Part shown: positions 29,489 to 38,894 of the stretch, one piece after another | How the letters are laid out: every line of letters starts with the position of its first letter | How positions within the stretch are numbered: the first letter of the stretch is position 1 | Assembly: GCF_000306965.1 (NCBI RefSeq) | Contig: NZ_JH976434.1 | Span: forward strand, 132,933-196,932 | DNA: 64,000 nucleotides | Direction of reading: 5' to 3' | Origin: Amphibacillus jilinensis Y1 | GTDB lineage: Bacteria > Bacillota > Bacilli > Bacillales > Amphibacillaceae | Program-made: the position numbers and the translations under genes | The notes under the pieces: generated by a model | Seen by the model: only the letters and a program-made list of their open reading frames with translations | What the model was told of the DNA's origin: nothing | The model's database searches: none

Positions 29489-30652
29489 ATGCAACCGAAA
29501 AAATTACCTATTGATTATACCATAGTGTTTTTACTATGCTGTTTTTTTATATTTAGTTTGTTCGCAATTTATAGTGGCTCTGGCCAATATGCTAGTGGAG
29601 ATCCTACCTTTTTTGTAAAGCGACAAATTGTTTTTTATGTTATTGGTTTTATATTGATGGCTGTGATTGCATATTTTGATTTTGAACTAATTGAAAAATG
29701 GACATTAGCGCTTTATAGTGTTGGATTAATTCTGTTAATAGCCGTTCGCCTGATTGGAATTGAGAAAAATGGTGCAATACGCTGGATAGATATTGGCTTT
29801 ATGGAGTTGCAACCTTCTGAAGTTATGAAGATTTTTCTTGTTTTACATGTGGCTGCACTTCTAACCCAATTGGGAAAGTATCGACTCAGTTTTAGGGAAA
29901 GCATACCCGTAACGCTAAAAATCTCACTCTATACATTACCGCCGACCTATTTAATCTTGAAACAACCTGACCTGGGGACAACGCTTATGATCCTTTTTGC
30001 TGTCTTTGCGTTAATATTTGCTTCAAGCATTTCAATCAAAATGTTTATGCTTTTATTTACCCTTGGTCTAACAGGTCTTGGGACTTTAATTTTCTTGTAC
30101 TTTTATAACTTTGACCTTTTCAATCGTCTTATTGAAGACCACCAATTAGCTAGAATCTATGGCTGGTTAAATCCTGCAGAATTTTCACAAGGATTTGGTT
30201 ATCAACTTCAACAAGCCATGCTTGGTATTGGTTCAGGACAGTTATCTGGCACCGGATTCAATCAAGGCTATCAAGTGCAAAGCGGCCGGATTCCAGAGGC
30301 CCATACTGATTTTATCTTTGCTGTCATTGGGGAAGATTTTGGTTTCTTAGGAACCAGTATTTTGGTTATCTTGTTTTTTGTCTTAATTTATCGGATCATT
30401 ACCATTGCTTTTCATGCTAGTTCATTATTTGGCGTTTATATTTGTATTGGCGTCATCGGACTATTTGCCTTTCAAATTTTCCAAAACATTGGTATGACAA
30501 TTGGGCTAATGCCGATTACCGGCCTGGCTTTGCCGTTTATCAGCTATGGTGGTAGTGCGTTGTTAACGAACATGATGGCAATTGGATTAGTGACAAGCGT
30601 GCATTTGAGGACAAAAGAGTATATGTTTAGCAGTGAGGAAACGATTGAATAA
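29489..30652 (+). CDS. SEDS family protein, RodA/FtsW/SpoVE type (first of a pair)
   Basis: The 387-residue protein has ten predicted membrane segments and the SEDS marks ILKQPDLGTTLMILF, SGRIPEAHTDFIFAVIGEDFGFLG (catalytic loop) and PITGLALPFISYGGSALLTNM. SEDS proteins polymerise lipid II into glycan strands for elongation, division or spore cortex. The loop sequence looks slightly closer to RodA than to FtsW, but I cannot settle the paralogue. It is followed 13 bp later by a second SEDS gene. Confidence 0.85.
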   Translation: MQPKKLPIDYTIVFLLCCFFIFSLFAIYSGSGQYASGDPTFFVKRQIVFYVIGFILMAVIAYFDFELIEKWTLALYSVGLILLIAVRLIGIEKNGAIRWIDIGFMELQPSEVMKIFLVLHVAALLTQLGKYRLSFRESIPVTLKISLYTLPPTYLILKQPDLGTTLMILFAVFALIFASSISIKMFMLLFTLGLTGLGTLIFLYFYNFDLFNRLIEDHQLARIYGWLNPAEFSQGFGYQLQQAMLGIGSGQLSGTGFNQGYQVQSGRIPEAHTDFIFAVIGEDFGFLGTSILVILFFVLIYRIITIAFHASSLFGVYICIGVIGLFAFQIFQNIGMTIGLMPITGLALPFISYGGSALLTNMMAIGLVTSVHLRTKEYMFSSEETIE

Positions 30653-30665
30653 GGAGTCTTAATCT

Positions 30666-31787
30666 ATGAAAAATCGCTTAAAAAGATTTGATTATGGTTT
30701 AATTATTGTAATAATGGCAATGAGTATATTTGGGTTAGTGATGGTATATAGCTCAAGCTATACGCTCTCAACACTTCAACATGGGCATGGTTACTTCTTT
30801 TTCATGAGGCAATTACAATTGTTTGGGGTCGGACTGTTTATTTTCGTGATCATATCGTTTATTTCACTAAAAACATTAGGAAAGTTAAGTCCAATGCTTA
30901 TATTACTCTCGGTTATCTTGCTTGGCTTGGTGCTCGTTCCAGGTATTGGAGTAGTTAGGAACCAAGCTCAACGTTGGCTTGGCTTTGGACCTCTTATCTT
31001 TCAGCCATCAGAGATTGTTAAAGTATTTATGATCATTTATTTTGCATATATTTATGCAAAAAAACAACCCTATATTGATCAATTTAAGAAAGGCGTCTTG
31101 CCTCCACTTATGATTTTAGCTGTTGTATTCTTATTGATCTTAGAGCAACCTGATTTAGGAACTGCTACACATATTCTATTAATTTGTGGTTTAATTGTTG
31201 TTTTTAGTGGGGTGAGATTTCACCATATTTTTCTTTTAGCAACTATTGCTGCCAGTGGTATTGGCTTTTTTGCGATTTCACAACCTTACCGTATGCAGCG
31301 ACTCACTTCTTTCTTGAATACTTTTGATGATCCCAGTGGTGATGGTTACCAACTAATTAATTCTTATGTCTCCATAGCTACAAGTGGACTTTTTGGAAAT
31401 GGATTAGGAAATAGTGTGCAAAAACTCGGTTACTTACCTGAAGCACAAACGGACTTTATTATGGCTGTGGTCGTTGAAGAGCTTGGCATAATAGGCATAC
31501 TAACTGTCATTGGGGGATACATTTTTATCTTATACCGTGGCATTCAAATATCTAAAGAAGTGGACGCCATGTATTTAAAATTGTTAGCTCTCGGTGTGAC
31601 CTTTCAAATTACCTTACAAGCTATTTTTAATCTCGGTGCAGTGAGTGGTATGCTACCCATTACTGGTATTCCACTACCTTTTATCAGTTATGGTGGAACA
31701 TCATTGGTGTTCACTCTACTTTCTGCTGGTATTCTCGTTAATGTATCAGGAAGACGCCCTTTATCTGATGCACAAAAAACTTCGTAA
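30666..31787 (+). CDS. SEDS family protein, FtsW/RodA/SpoVE type (second of a pair)
   Basis: The 373-residue multi-membrane protein carries LEQPDLGTATHILLICG, the FtsW-like QKLGYLPEAQTDFIMAVVVEELGI and PITGIPLPFISYGGTSLVF. It shares an operon with the preceding paralogue. The last codons form the 5' arm of the terminator. The tandem pair may be an elongation/division set or a sporulation-linked set; no cognate class B penicillin-binding protein gene is adjacent. Confidence 0.85.
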   Translation: MKNRLKRFDYGLIIVIMAMSIFGLVMVYSSSYTLSTLQHGHGYFFFMRQLQLFGVGLFIFVIISFISLKTLGKLSPMLILLSVILLGLVLVPGIGVVRNQAQRWLGFGPLIFQPSEIVKVFMIIYFAYIYAKKQPYIDQFKKGVLPPLMILAVVFLLILEQPDLGTATHILLICGLIVVFSGVRFHHIFLLATIAASGIGFFAISQPYRMQRLTSFLNTFDDPSGDGYQLINSYVSIATSGLFGNGLGNSVQKLGYLPEAQTDFIMAVVVEELGIIGILTVIGGYIFILYRGIQISKEVDAMYLKLLALGVTFQITLQAIFNLGAVSGMLPITGIPLPFISYGGTSLVFTLLSAGILVNVSGRRPLSDAQKTS

Positions 31788-31813
31788 ACATACACGTTTA
31801 CGAAGTTTTTTTC
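31778..31813 (+). terminator. Terminator overlapping the end of the second SEDS gene
   Basis: AACTTCGTAAAC (31778-31789, including the TAA stop) pairs with GTTTACGAAGTT, followed by seven Ts. Confidence 0.88.
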
Positions 31814-31852
31814 ACGTTATCAAAACAAAGCATTTTTAAAAATTTTATAGAG

Positions 31853-31902
31853 TGAACCTTCAATCCGTCGGTGATTTACCCACAGTAATCTATAATAAAA
31901 AT
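31853..31902 (+). repeat. Probable fragment of the structured intergenic repeat (copy 12)
   Basis: GAACCTTCAATCCGTCGGTG followed by TTTACCCACAG and CTATAATAAAA resembles the 5' block, the CTTACCCAC block and a worn 3' box. I see nothing else in the rest of the gap up to 32129. Confidence 0.35.
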
Positions 31903-32129
31903 CGTTTGTTAAGCTATTGTAATCAAGTTGACATAATAGAGCCATTCATTAGTAACTACTCCAACCTTCTCCTGAAATAATTAACTGGTATATATTACTT
32001 AATAATCGTTGAATCCATGTAGCGTGTGACTTCTTAATTTTTTCCTTATTTTTCACAATGAAATATTATGTTACAACTGTTAGCCTTTTGAATAGAGTTA
32101 TAAACTCAAATTCTAGGAGGTTATCATAG

Positions 32130-32711
32130 ATGAAAAAAATCATTTGTTTTACTAGTTTATTATTAATCATTGCTTTTAGTCCAATTCAATCTAAAGCAGC
32201 AACGCATACGGTTGAACAAGGTGACTCCTTATGGCAAATTGCTAATCGATACGGCATAGCAATTAATCAAATCATTTCAGACAACCAGCTTTCAAGTTCA
32301 GTCATCCATCCGGGGCAAAGTCTAAAAATTGGTACTTCAGTAACAAGTGCAGAAAAAGAGCTTCTTGCACGACTTGTTCATGCGGAAGCTAGAGGAGAAT
32401 CCTATCCAGGTAAAGTAGCCGTAGCAACGGTTGTCTTAAATAGAGTGGATCATGCTGACTTTCCAAATACGATCGAGGGTGTTATTTATCAACGTTCTGC
32501 TGGCGGTTTTTATGCCTTTACACCTGTTCAGAATGGGGCAATTAACCGGGGAGCAAATCAGGAAGCACTCCAGGCTGTTAATGAAGCAATTGCCTTTCGC
32601 GGGCAAGGAAGTGGTTCTCTTTATTTCTATAATCCACAAACAGCTACAAACGATTGGATTCGTAGCCGTGAAGTAACAATAATTATCGGAAATCACCATT
32701 TTGCTAAATAG
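32130..32711 (+). CDS. LysM and SleB/CwlJ-type cell wall hydrolase
   Basis: The 193-residue protein has a signal peptide ending near SKA (residue ~24), a LysM domain (~25-68: THTVEQGDSLWQIANRYGIA ... IHPGQSLKIG) and a hydrolase domain (~75-193) with LLARLVHAEARGESYPG (likely catalytic Glu) and AVATVVLNRV, as in spore cortex-lytic SleB/CwlJ proteins. It is secreted and binds peptidoglycan. It could act in germination or in general wall turnover. ATG 32130 follows AGGAGG. Confidence 0.85.
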   Translation: MKKIICFTSLLLIIAFSPIQSKAATHTVEQGDSLWQIANRYGIAINQIISDNQLSSSVIHPGQSLKIGTSVTSAEKELLARLVHAEARGESYPGKVAVATVVLNRVDHADFPNTIEGVIYQRSAGGFYAFTPVQNGAINRGANQEALQAVNEAIAFRGQGSGSLYFYNPQTATNDWIRSREVTIIIGNHHFAK

Positions 32712-32780
32712 TTTATCTAGAATACGTTAGCTTTTTCTATTTTGACCTTTGTTATGTCAAAATGCTTTATACCACCGTAA

Positions 32781-32815
32781 AAAAGAGGCATTCCTTTGAA
32801 AGGAATGCCTCTTAC
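32781..32815 (-). terminator. Terminator of the chemoreceptor gene
   Basis: A 13-bp perfect stem (AAGAGGCATTCCT with AGGAATGCCTCTT) is followed by a T-run on the minus strand. It may also stop the hydrolase transcript from the other side. Confidence 0.8.
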
Positions 32816-32824
32816 ACTAGTTAA

Positions 32825-34579
32825 TTAACCTGTCACATCATATTTCTCAATTAAGCTACTTAACTCTTGATTCAAATGTGTAAGTTGTTCTGCTGATTGA
32901 GCAACATTACCAATTACACGAACTTGTTCATCAATTGAAGAGGTAATTTCTTCAACCGATGCTGCTGTTTCTTCTGACACACTTGAAGCACTCTCTATTG
33001 CCGCACTCATTTCTTTATTATGATTATTGATTGTATTGATTTCTTGCTTCACTAAGTCTAGCGATGCGACAATGTCTTTAACAGAAAGCGATAATTGACC
33101 AAATTTACTTTGGGTGCTGATAACATCAGTACTTAACTCTTCTGCTGTCTTCATCGTGCCCTCTACTGTTTTCACAGTACTAGCTGTTTCATTAACAATC
33201 GCAGAGACCACTGATTGTACTTGGTGGGTGGCACCTTTTGATTGCTCAGCTAATTTTCTGATTTCCTCCGCAACTACCGAGAAGCCTTTACCGTGTTCAC
33301 CAGCACGTGCTGCCTCTATACTGGCGTTAAGTGCTAATAAATTGGTCTCTTCAGCAATATTCTCAATCGTATCCATAACTTTGGTAATTTCTTTCACCTT
33401 ATCACTTAAACCTTTAATTTCATTGCTAACTTGCTGTGACGCAGTTAAAGACTCGGCATTAGAGGCTTGAAGCCTTTCAATAATTTCACTTCCTTCAGTC
33501 GAAACGGTTGCCGTCTTAGTCGTTAATGTACCCATCTTTTCATTTTGCGTTGTCATTGCAGTAATTGCTTGCGTTAAAAGATCTACTCGTGAATTAATAT
33601 CTTCAAGGTCATTCGCCTGCTCTTGTGTTCCAGTGGCAATCTCGTTGATTGCTTCGCCAACTTCTTGACTGCTAGCAGACGTTTCTTCTGAAATAGCTGA
33701 TAAATCTGTTGCTGAATCGAGTAAGTGTGCACTTGTTTTTTGAACATTATTAACTAATGTTTTTAATTCAATCGACATTTTATTAAAAGCGCTAGCTAAT
33801 TGACCAATTTCATCACTGGATTCCTTTAGATCTGTTTGATAGATCTTACCTTCTGCGATATCATTTGAGACGCCCGCTACATTTTTTAACACTTTAATCT
33901 TAGAACGTGTTAAGAGATAAAAGGCCAATGTACTTAAAATCACAAGTACAAAAGTTGAACTAACAATAAAAATAAGTAACGTATGCAAATCTTCATAAAA
34001 TTCATCTTGAAAAACAACCATACCTACTGTCCAATCCCATGGTTCAAAATGCTGCATATAAGCGGTCTTGTCTCGATATGAACCATCTTCTTGTAAATCT
34101 GCATAGATCACATACTGATCTTCGATATTACTAGCTTGTCCAGCCTCTACCATCGTTGCACGATTATCTCTCGTATGCTGATTAGGCGGTTCTTGACCGA
34201 CACGACTTGGGTGTATTTGCAAGACATAATCCTGATCATATGCTAACAAATAACCATCTTGTTTATAAGAAAAATAAGATGATAAATAATCATGACTACC
34301 TTCTTCGTTTATCGGACCACTTAAAACTAATCGTGCTTGTTCTTGTGCTTCTTCTAATGATAATGTTCCTGATTCTACATTTTCATTCAAAAGCTCAAGT
34401 GATGCTAGTGAACCGTCTACAATACTCTTTAGATCACGTTCACCAGCTTCCAGTAACTGACTTCTTGCTATAAAATAACTTGTTGTTCCAATTAATGCTC
34501 CAGTAATTAGAATGATAACAGTAACAAGTAACATCAACTTTGTCGAAATCGAATGAAACATATTTTTTGTTTTGAACAT
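32825..34579 (-). CDS. Methyl-accepting chemotaxis protein with Cache sensor
   Basis: The 584-residue chemoreceptor has a membrane segment at ~13-36, an extracellular sCache_2-like sensor (~40-190: [23 protein letters not shown] ... [18 protein letters not shown]), a second membrane segment (~198-220), a HAMP domain (~222-275) and the long coiled-coil signalling domain with the hairpin tip [38 protein letters not shown]. It would sense a small ligand outside the cell and control CheA. The Cache fold often binds organic acids, so a link to citrate or acetate is possible but unproven. Confidence 0.92.
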   Translation of the reverse strand: MFKTKNMFHSISTKLMLLVTVIILITGALIGTTSYFIARSQLLEAGERDLKSIVDGSLASLELLNENVESGTLSLEEAQEQARLVLSGPINEEGSHDYLSSYFSYKQDGYLLAYDQDYVLQIHPSRVGQEPPNQHTRDNRATMVEAGQASNIEDQYVIYADLQEDGSYRDKTAYMQHFEPWDWTVGMVVFQDEFYEDLHTLLIFIVSSTFVLVILSTLAFYLLTRSKIKVLKNVAGVSNDIAEGKIYQTDLKESSDEIGQLASAFNKMSIELKTLVNNVQKTSAHLLDSATDLSAISEETSASSQEVGEAINEIATGTQEQANDLEDINSRVDLLTQAITAMTTQNEKMGTLTTKTATVSTEGSEIIERLQASNAESLTASQQVSNEIKGLSDKVKEITKVMDTIENIAEETNLLALNASIEAARAGEHGKGFSVVAEEIRKLAEQSKGATHQVQSVVSAIVNETASTVKTVEGTMKTAEELSTDVISTQSKFGQLSLSVKDIVASLDLVKQEINTINNHNKEMSAAIESASSVSEETAASVEEITSSIDEQVRVIGNVAQSAEQLTHLNQELSSLIEKYDVTG

Positions 34580-34704
34580 TGATTTTTCCCCCTTTTAAGA
34601 AAACTTACACTTTATTTATCGACAAATATCTACAAAATTCAATTCATTTTTCTAAAATTCATGTTATGTTATAATAACGTTTAAAACAGACTGGAGTTTT
34701 TATA

Positions 34705-35130
34705 ATGCACGTTATTGAAGCATTGACCACAACAACAAAGCAAGATGCCTTTACTATTCGCAAACAGGTTTTTATTAATGAACAAGGGGTTGATCCCCAA
34801 ATAGAACATGATCAATATGATCATGATGCGATCCATATCGTTGGCTATTTAGATCAACAGCCGATTGCCACAGCTAGAATACGCCTGGTCGATGACAAAG
34901 CAAAGATTCAACGCGTAGCAGTCTTAAAAGCTTATCGTAAACACGGTTATGGTAAACAACTTATGTTAGCATTAGAAGCGACTTTAACATCACACGGTAT
35001 CAATATCGCCACTTTACACGCTCAAACCCATGCGCTGTCTTTCTATCAATCTGTTGGTTATCAAGTGATGTCTGAGCCTTTTTATCAAGCTGGTATTGAG
35101 CATGTCGAAATGGAAAAAACACTGGCATAA
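34705..35130 (+). CDS. GNAT family N-acetyltransferase (YjcF-like)
   Basis: The 141-residue protein has a complete small GNAT fold: FTIRKQVFINEQGVDPQIEHD near the start, the acetyl-CoA loop RVAVLKAYRKHGYGKQLM (~72-90) and the C-terminal HAQTHALSFYQSVGYQV. It resembles YjcF of B. subtilis. The substrate is unknown. It is a single gene. Confidence 0.85.
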   Translation: MHVIEALTTTTKQDAFTIRKQVFINEQGVDPQIEHDQYDHDAIHIVGYLDQQPIATARIRLVDDKAKIQRVAVLKAYRKHGYGKQLMLALEATLTSHGINIATLHAQTHALSFYQSVGYQVMSEPFYQAGIEHVEMEKTLA

Positions 35131-35185
35131 CGTATAAATTCTGCTAATCTCGTCGAAGCTGTTTTTAACAACAGGGGGGATTGGC

Positions 35186-35860
35186 ATGCATTTCGGTTCA
35201 ATATTTATAGAAACAATTTTTGGGTTTATCGTCTTATTTACGATGACGAAAGTACTTGGTAAAACACAAATTAGACAGCTCACTGCGTTTGACTTTATCT
35301 CTGCTCTGATTCTTGGTGAATTGGTCGGTAATGCTTTGTATGATGACCAAGTAGGTATTAAAGAAATTGGTTTTGCTGTCATACTTTGGGGAAGTTTGAT
35401 GTATATAACTGAATTTATTAGTCAACGTTACAAAAGATCAAGAGCACTTATTGAAGGAAAACCAGCACTGGTGATCAGTAAAGGGCACTTACAACGGGAT
35501 GTAATGAAGAAAAACAAACTGGACATGAATCAACTGTTGCATCTCCTTCGTCTTAAAGATGTATTCTCTGTTCAAGATGTTGATTACGCAATCTTAGAAA
35601 CAGATGGAACCGTTTCTGTTTTAAAGAAGACAATGGCACAACCACTGAATAGGCTTGATTTAAATTTAGCACCTGAGAAGATTGTTCTACCCATTACCCT
35701 AATTAATGACGGTGAAATCATTTATGACAATTTAAGCGAAATAGATCGAGATCAAAAATGGCTTGTCCAACAATTAAAGCAACAGAATATCGATTCTTAT
35801 AACAAAATATTTTATGCCGAATATCAAGAGAATAAGCCACTTTACATTCAAACCATGTAA
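35186..35860 (+). CDS. DUF421/YetF-type membrane protein
   Basis: The 224-residue protein has three N-terminal membrane segments (~5-85) and two small cytosolic subdomains, with the family marks KVLGKTQIRQLTAFDFISALILGELVGNAL, ALIEGKPALVISKGHLQRD and LRLKDVFSVQDVDYAILETDG. YetF-like proteins in Bacillus are often linked to spores, but the function is open. ATG 35186 follows GGGGGGA. Confidence 0.85.
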   Translation: MHFGSIFIETIFGFIVLFTMTKVLGKTQIRQLTAFDFISALILGELVGNALYDDQVGIKEIGFAVILWGSLMYITEFISQRYKRSRALIEGKPALVISKGHLQRDVMKKNKLDMNQLLHLLRLKDVFSVQDVDYAILETDGTVSVLKKTMAQPLNRLDLNLAPEKIVLPITLINDGEIIYDNLSEIDRDQKWLVQQLKQQNIDSYNKIFYAEYQENKPLYIQTM

Positions 35861-35873
35861 TAGTGGCTTATTT

Positions 35874-36164
35874 TTATACATAAAAATTAACTTGGCCGCC
35901 AATACCCGTTAGCTCAGCATATACTTGTGAAGATACGAACGAGATGTCCACCATTGGCTGACTACTTGAATGATTATTACTTTTATCATGTTCTAAATTA
36001 GGAAAATCTTCTTGCGCTGTCCCTTGATTTGTTTGTATATTATCATGTGTTTCAAGTCGTATTGGATAAGGTCGCTCGATTGGCATTGGATCTCGATCTG
36101 ATTGCGTCACACGTTCTTGATAATACTTTGCTTGGTAATTTTCAATTGGTAGTATATAACCCAT
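35874..36164 (-). CDS. Small hydrophilic protein, unknown, probably spore-associated
   Basis: The 96-residue protein starts MGYILPIENYQAKYYQERV and is rich in Gln, Asn, Pro and Ser, with no membrane segment. The ribosome site AAAGGAGG lies 7 bases before ATG 36164. I recognise the MGYILPI opening from uncharacterised Bacillaceae proteins but know no function. Neighbours on both sides look spore-related, which is the only functional hint. Confidence 0.6.
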   Translation of the reverse strand: MGYILPIENYQAKYYQERVTQSDRDPMPIERPYPIRLETHDNIQTNQGTAQEDFPNLEHDKSNNHSSSQPMVDISFVSSQVYAELTGIGGQVNFYV

Positions 36165-36216
36165 GGATCATCCCTCCTTTACTTCATATATACCCCTTTA
36201 TACAGTTTTTAATCCT

Positions 36217-36384
36217 CTATTCTTCCCATAGCCTAAAGGCATCTGCAAATGCTCTCATCTCCCGCTCCAATTGATCAACATATGGAACAACTTTTTGCTC
36301 TGGTCTCCTAAAATAATGTTCGTTTTTAACCAAATGTTTTTCTATAATAGCTAAATTTTTTATAAATTGAGAGTGATTTATCAT
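36217..36384 (-). CDS. Small protein, 55 residues, unknown
   Basis: An ORF from ATG 36384 to TAG 36217 encodes a charged helical protein (starting MINHSQFIKNLAIIEKHL, ending FADAFRLWEE). It lies 9 bp after the preceding gene, in the same direction, and has only a weak ribosome site, so it may depend on coupling. Coding is supported by spacing and amino-acid composition. No family is recognised. Confidence 0.5.
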   Translation of the reverse strand: MINHSQFIKNLAIIEKHLVKNEHYFRRPEQKVVPYVDQLEREMRAFADAFRLWEE

Positions 36385-36393
36385 ATTAAATCA

Positions 36394-36654
36394 CTATAAC
36401 CATGAGAATGGACGACGACGTTCTGGTTGAGGTTGAGACTGTTCATTTTCTGATGAAGATTCTCCCTCTTGTTTAGGCGCTTCTTGATCTTCCGTTTCAT
36501 CAGCTTCTGACTGTGTAGGCATTGGTGGTCGACGCCCAAAAAAAGGATCAAATGCTGGACGTCTTTCTTGACCAGTCGGTTCAAAATGAACATGGTCTGC
36601 TTGAATAATTAAATCATTTACTTTGATTACTTTCTTTTCTTTTTCTTCAGCCAT
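36394..36654 (-). CDS. Acidic/proline-rich small protein, unknown, probably spore-associated
   Basis: The 86-residue protein (start ATG 36654, AAAGGAG 11 bases upstream; a GTG at 36666 is also possible) has a short ordered N-terminus, KKVIKVNDLIIQADHVHFEP, a DPFFGRRPP segment, then a Glu/Gln/Ser-rich tail ending RRRPFSWL. It is probably disordered. It lies in a run of small leftward genes next to coat genes. Confidence 0.55.
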   Translation of the reverse strand: MAEEKEKKVIKVNDLIIQADHVHFEPTGQERRPAFDPFFGRRPPMPTQSEADETEDQEAPKQEGESSSENEQSQPQPERRRPFSWL

Positions 36655-36965
36655 CTTATCTATCACTCCTTTTTATTCACGAGAATGAAGTCGCTATTAG
36701 TCTATGCTCATTCACCTAATTGGTGCTACAAAAATAAAACATTGCACAACACGATTATTGGATGGAGAAATGAAAACTTGTAAAGTTCAAATTCACTATA
36801 ACCAAGCAAACGAGCATATTTTGTTAGTATGTCACCTTAAATTTTTTCTCCTTCCGCTTTCTTTTACAAAGAAAAGAGCTACAATGTGTTGGTTCCTGTT
36901 AGCACGCTACTATCCTTCATTTGATGCATATCTATAAATACAGAATAAAATTCAATACCGCCCAC

Positions 36966-36992
36966 ACTGCAACGTTAATTGAACATATTCTA
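36966..36992 (+). promoter_or_regulatory. Putative sigma-K promoter of the cotZ-like gene
   Basis: AC at 36966-36967, 16 bp, then CATATTCTA at 36984-36992 fits the mother-cell sigma-K pattern AC-N16-CATANNNTA. It is placed ~48 bp before the start codon, as expected for a late coat gene. The rest of the 36655-37039 gap shows nothing clear. Confidence 0.55.
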
Positions 36993-37039
36993 TAAGTGAC
37001 GATTCGGTCAGCCAATATTATTGAAAGGAGATATGTATT

Positions 37040-37492
37040 ATGTCTTGTGGAGGTAAATATGATACTGGCAATTGTGTTGCAGATATTTTACGAGAGATTG
37101 CCGACGCTCAAGACCAGCTAGTTGATTGTACCTGTGATTCTAGTTGTGAACAGTCGATTGCAGACTTACTAGGGGAAGTTTCTCCAGTTAGCGACCTTGA
37201 TACTGTACCCGTTATTTTATACTGCAAAGATTGTAAACCATTCAAAGGTTACGGTGCACGCATTAATCAAATTCAGCATGTATTTGGTAGCTTTTATTTC
37301 CGTGTAAAAAGCATTGACAAGGATAATTGTGCGGTATTAGAGTTACTAAGAGACCCAAGCTCACAAAAACGTGATCCTAAGTCCCCAGTGGAACAAGAAA
37401 CAAATAATTTAAGAGGAACAGGTGTCTGTATCACTGTTAACCTTGAATGTTTCTGTCATGTCACTTGTTTACCAGCAATCAATGCACTTTAA
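37040..37492 (+). CDS. cotZ: CotY/CotZ-type spore coat (crust/exosporium) protein
   Basis: The 150-residue cysteine-rich protein (about 11 Cys) matches the CotY/CotZ/ExsY family: MSCGGKYDTGNCVADILREIADAQD, a CTCDSSCEQSI cluster, VPVILYCKDCKPFKGYGA and the C-terminal VNLECFCHVTCLPAINAL. These proteins cross-link and self-assemble into the outermost spore layer. It is transcribed toward cotO with a shared bidirectional terminator. A sigma-K-like promoter precedes it. Confidence 0.9.
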   Translation: MSCGGKYDTGNCVADILREIADAQDQLVDCTCDSSCEQSIADLLGEVSPVSDLDTVPVILYCKDCKPFKGYGARINQIQHVFGSFYFRVKSIDKDNCAVLELLRDPSSQKRDPKSPVEQETNNLRGTGVCITVNLECFCHVTCLPAINAL

Positions 37493-37501
37493 TTCAAAAC
37501 T

Positions 37502-37531
37502 AAAACGAGGCTCATTTTTGAGCCTCGTTAA
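37502..37531. terminator. Bidirectional terminator between cotZ and cotO
   Basis: AACGAGGCTC and GAGCCTCGTT form a perfect 10-bp stem with a 6-base loop between the converging genes. Confidence 0.82.
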
Positions 37532-37995
37532 TTATTAAATCCGGTTAACTTAATATCCTCTATATCCTTAACTTGAAATTGACGATGTTTTGGTGGTAAT
37601 TTTGCTTCAAAATATACTTGATCTCCCTCAACTTTTGTAATATTACCTTTATGTGATTCACCTGCGAGTTTCACTAGGCAATTAAGCCGAGGCAGAAACG
37701 ATGAGGGTTGACTAAGATATGTTAGTTTATCTTCAATCGTCATCTCTTTAAACTTGGTTGGTTTCATGTCCTTTTTTTCATCCGCATCAACTTGGTCTTC
37801 TATCTCATTCGCTTCAACTTCTAAGTTAAATGGTATATTCTGATCGCGTTCAATCAATATGGAACGTCCTTGTCTTCGTTGCTTAGGCTCAATTGTCTGC
37901 GTTGTTACTGCCGATGAATAATACTCCTTTTGCATCGGAGCTATCGGTGCTTTTAAATCTGGTTGAGCGACATACATCATTGGACGATGTTTCAT
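37528..37995 (-). CDS. cotO: CotO-type spore coat protein
   Basis: The protein (155 residues from ATG 37995, seven bases after GAGGAGG; the frame opens six codons earlier) has a variable, charged N-terminal half. It ends in a conserved CotO domain of ~75 residues: KFKEMTIEDKLTYLSQP, then LPRLNCLVKLAGESHKGNI and HRQFQVKDIEDIKLTGFN. CotO is a late coat morphogenetic protein encoded next to cotZ in Bacillus, as here. Confidence 0.82.
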   Translation of the reverse strand: MKHRPMMYVAQPDLKAPIAPMQKEYYSSAVTTQTIEPKQRRQGRSILIERDQNIPFNLEVEANEIEDQVDADEKKDMKPTKFKEMTIEDKLTYLSQPSSFLPRLNCLVKLAGESHKGNITKVEGDQVYFEAKLPPKHRQFQVKDIEDIKLTGFNN

Positions 37996-38063
37996 AAGCA
38001 TTCCTCCTCTCACACCTTACTATATGATCAAAGGAATGATCTCGTGACATTATCCTAATTGTT

Positions 38064-38843
38064 TTAAGACAACCCTAATATGCTATAGCCAGAATCAACA
38101 TGGATAATTTCCCCTGTTACACCACGTGATAAATCACTTAGTAAATAATAGGCTGTTGAACCTACTTCCTCTTGCGTTACTGTTCGTCGAAGAGGAGCTT
38201 TTTCTTCAATATCTTTTAAGATGGAATTGAAATCACCCACACCTTTAGCTGAGAGTGTTCGAATTGGACCTGCTGAAATAGCATTAACTCGAATATCTTT
38301 TTGACCTAAATCATTTGCTAAGTATTTCATACTTGCGTCTAAACTAGCTTTTGCTACACCCATGACATTATAATTTTGAACCACACGTTCTCCGCCTAAA
38401 TACGTTAGAGTAATGATACTTCCACCATCTGTCATTAAAGGTGTAGCTTCTCTTGCAACAGCTACTAAAGAATATGCACTTATATTATGTGCAAGTAAAT
38501 AACCATCACGAGATGTATCGATAAATTCACCTTTCAAGTCTTCCTTCTGTGCAAAAGCAATACAATGTGCCACACCATGAATAACAGTAACATCTTTCTT
38601 AATCGTTTGAAATGTTTCGGCCACTGCCTCATCGCTTGTAACATCACATTGATAGAATAATGCGTCTTGTCGTTCTAGAGATGCCGCTAAATCTTTAACA
38701 GGTTTTTCAAATCGTTCATTGGCATAGGTGAAAATTAATCGTGCACCAGCTTGATCCAATGCTTTAGCAATCCCCCAAGCAATACTACGTTTATTTGCAA
38801 CACCCATTACTACATATGTTTTACCTTCTAATGAGAAATTCAT
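38064..38843 (-). CDS. fabI: Enoyl-[acyl-carrier-protein] reductase (NADH)
   Basis: The 259-residue protein is a FabI-type SDR: VMGVANKRSIAWGIAKALDQ (cofactor loop), the SxxxxxxYxxxxxxK pattern in NYNVMGVAKASLDASM, and the C-terminal HVDSGYSILGLS. It reduces enoyl-ACP in the last step of each fatty-acid elongation cycle. A FapR operator lies ~35 bp upstream, so its level should follow malonyl-CoA, together with fabH-fabF. Confidence 0.95.
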   Translation of the reverse strand: MNFSLEGKTYVVMGVANKRSIAWGIAKALDQAGARLIFTYANERFEKPVKDLAASLERQDALFYQCDVTSDEAVAETFQTIKKDVTVIHGVAHCIAFAQKEDLKGEFIDTSRDGYLLAHNISAYSLVAVAREATPLMTDGGSIITLTYLGGERVVQNYNVMGVAKASLDASMKYLANDLGQKDIRVNAISAGPIRTLSAKGVGDFNSILKDIEEKAPLRRTVTQEEVGSTAYYLLSDLSRGVTGEIIHVDSGYSILGLS

Positions 38844-38877
38844 GCCATTAGCCCCCTGAATGAATTATAACTTGTTA

Positions 38878-38894
38878 TTAGTACCTGATACTAT
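38878..38894 (-). promoter_or_regulatory. FapR operator at fabI
   Basis: TTAGTACCTGATACTAT closely matches the 17-bp FapR palindrome. It lies immediately downstream of a promoter on the minus strand (TTGAGT, 17 bp, TAAAAT, about 38892-38920). No gene lies in the rest of 38844-39167. Confidence 0.85.

Noticed and set aside
36704..36937. 77-codon rightward frame before cotZ
   Set aside because: No ribosome site, odd composition (clustered Cys and Leu without pattern), and no family features. It is probably a chance frame.
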